This document shows positions 63,821 through 64,000 of a DNA stretch of 64,000 nucleotides, piece by piece (the first letter of the stretch is position 1; each line of letters begins with the position of its first letter). Both the position numbers and the translations under genes were made by a program. The notes under the pieces are model-generated. The model saw only the letters and a program-made list of their open reading frames with translations, was not told the DNA's origin and did no database searches. Source of the stretch: Shinella kummerowiae (lineage in GTDB: Bacteria; Pseudomonadota; Alphaproteobacteria; Rhizobiales; Rhizobiaceae); assembly GCF_009827055.1 (NCBI RefSeq), contig NZ_WUMK01000003.1, positions 186,001 to 250,000 on the forward strand, read 5' to 3'.

Positions 63821-64000
63821 TCACTCCGTTTCGGTGGCCGGCGGCGGCTTGAGGGATGAGAGGACGGCGAGGTCTTTTTCGGAAGCGGTGGAATAGGCGC
63901 GCAGGAAGACGCCGAGCCCGTTGCGGATGTAGCGTTCGATGGTCGCCCGGTCGGGCACGGCATCGGGAATGTGCAGCGCCTTGTTGCGCGGTGCCGAGAG
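63821..64000 (-). CDS. C-terminal end of a probable TetR family regulator, cut by the right edge
   Basis: An open minus-strand frame of 59 codons ends at TGA 63821-63823, overlapping the GTG of the ligase gene. RATIERYIRNGLGVFLRAYS resembles the C-terminal helices of TetR-type regulators. The rest lies beyond the window. Position just upstream of the ligase operon fits a regulator. Confidence 0.5.
   Translation of the reverse strand, partial: LSAPRNKALHIPDAVPDRATIERYIRNGLGVFLRAYSTASEKDLAVLSSLKPPPATETE

Noticed and set aside
1-64000. CRISPR arrays, insertion sequences, prophage genes, tRNA or rRNA genes
   Set aside because: I looked for regularly spaced repeats, transposase or integrase motifs and RNA cloverleaf or rRNA sequence on both strands and saw none.

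Overview
The window is high-GC, gene-dense alphaproteobacterial DNA, most likely from the Rhizobiaceae (Rhizobium/Agrobacterium/Shinella-like). This rests on protein style, repeated 4-bp ATGA/GTGA gene overlaps, many ABC and TRAP importers each with its own regulator, and a rhizobial-type intergenic palindrome. I found no rRNA, tRNA, CRISPR array, insertion sequence or phage gene. It reads as a chain of self-contained catabolic and uptake islands from a chromosome or chromid, with no sign of recent insertion. Both ends cut a gene.

Layout. 0-3.6 kb: iron-type ABC importer with a divergent binding-protein gene (cut by the left edge). 3.6-4.8 kb: GGDEF protein. 5-11.6 kb: TetR regulator, TRAP importer, shikimate dehydrogenase and dehydroshikimate dehydratase, i.e. 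quinate/shikimate to protocatechuate. 11.7-16.3 kb: NCS2 nucleobase-type permease, amidohydrolase and TauE-like exporter, opposite a LacI regulator with two identical operators. 16.4-22.9 kb: LysR, nitrilase-family amidase, RraA-like protein and a polyamine-type ABC importer. 22.9-28.3 kb: GntR regulator and a YtfQRT-YjfF-like sugar importer. 28.5-35.4 kb: MFS exporter, sulfonate-type ABC importer, two-cluster ferredoxin, AprA/FrdA-like flavoprotein and a thioredoxin-fold protein. 35.9-45 kb: LacI regulator and a seven-gene operon of an AfuABC-like importer plus four phosphatases. 45.4-47 kb: trehalose-6-phosphate synthase. 47-50.4 kb: LysR, AhpD-like/NmrA-like/cupin operon and an Rrf2 regulator. 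50.6-53.4 kb: N-methylproline-demethylase-like flavoenzyme with a divergent TetR. 53.5-55.2 kb: TauE-like exporter with a divergent LysR. 55.2-60.4 kb: second polyamine-type ABC importer and a TIM-barrel isomerase. 60.4-64 kb: APC permease, flavin reductase, glutamine-synthetase-like ligase and the end of a probable TetR gene.

The most promising undescribed system is the 36.9-45 kb operon. An importer resembling sugar-phosphate/iron importers is co-transcribed with two inositol-monophosphatase-family enzymes, a CX5R phosphatase and a calcineurin-like phosphoesterase. Near-identical LacI-type dyads lie both upstream of the lacI gene and upstream of the operon's first gene, about 9 kb apart. 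This suggests regulated uptake and dephosphorylation of an organophosphate. A second candidate is the flavoprotein/ferredoxin pair inside the sulfonate-type importer operon. A third is a GGATA-N5-TATCC operator shared by the Rrf2 gene and the AhpD/NmrA/cupin operon. All six complete binding-protein genes are followed by a strong stem-loop.
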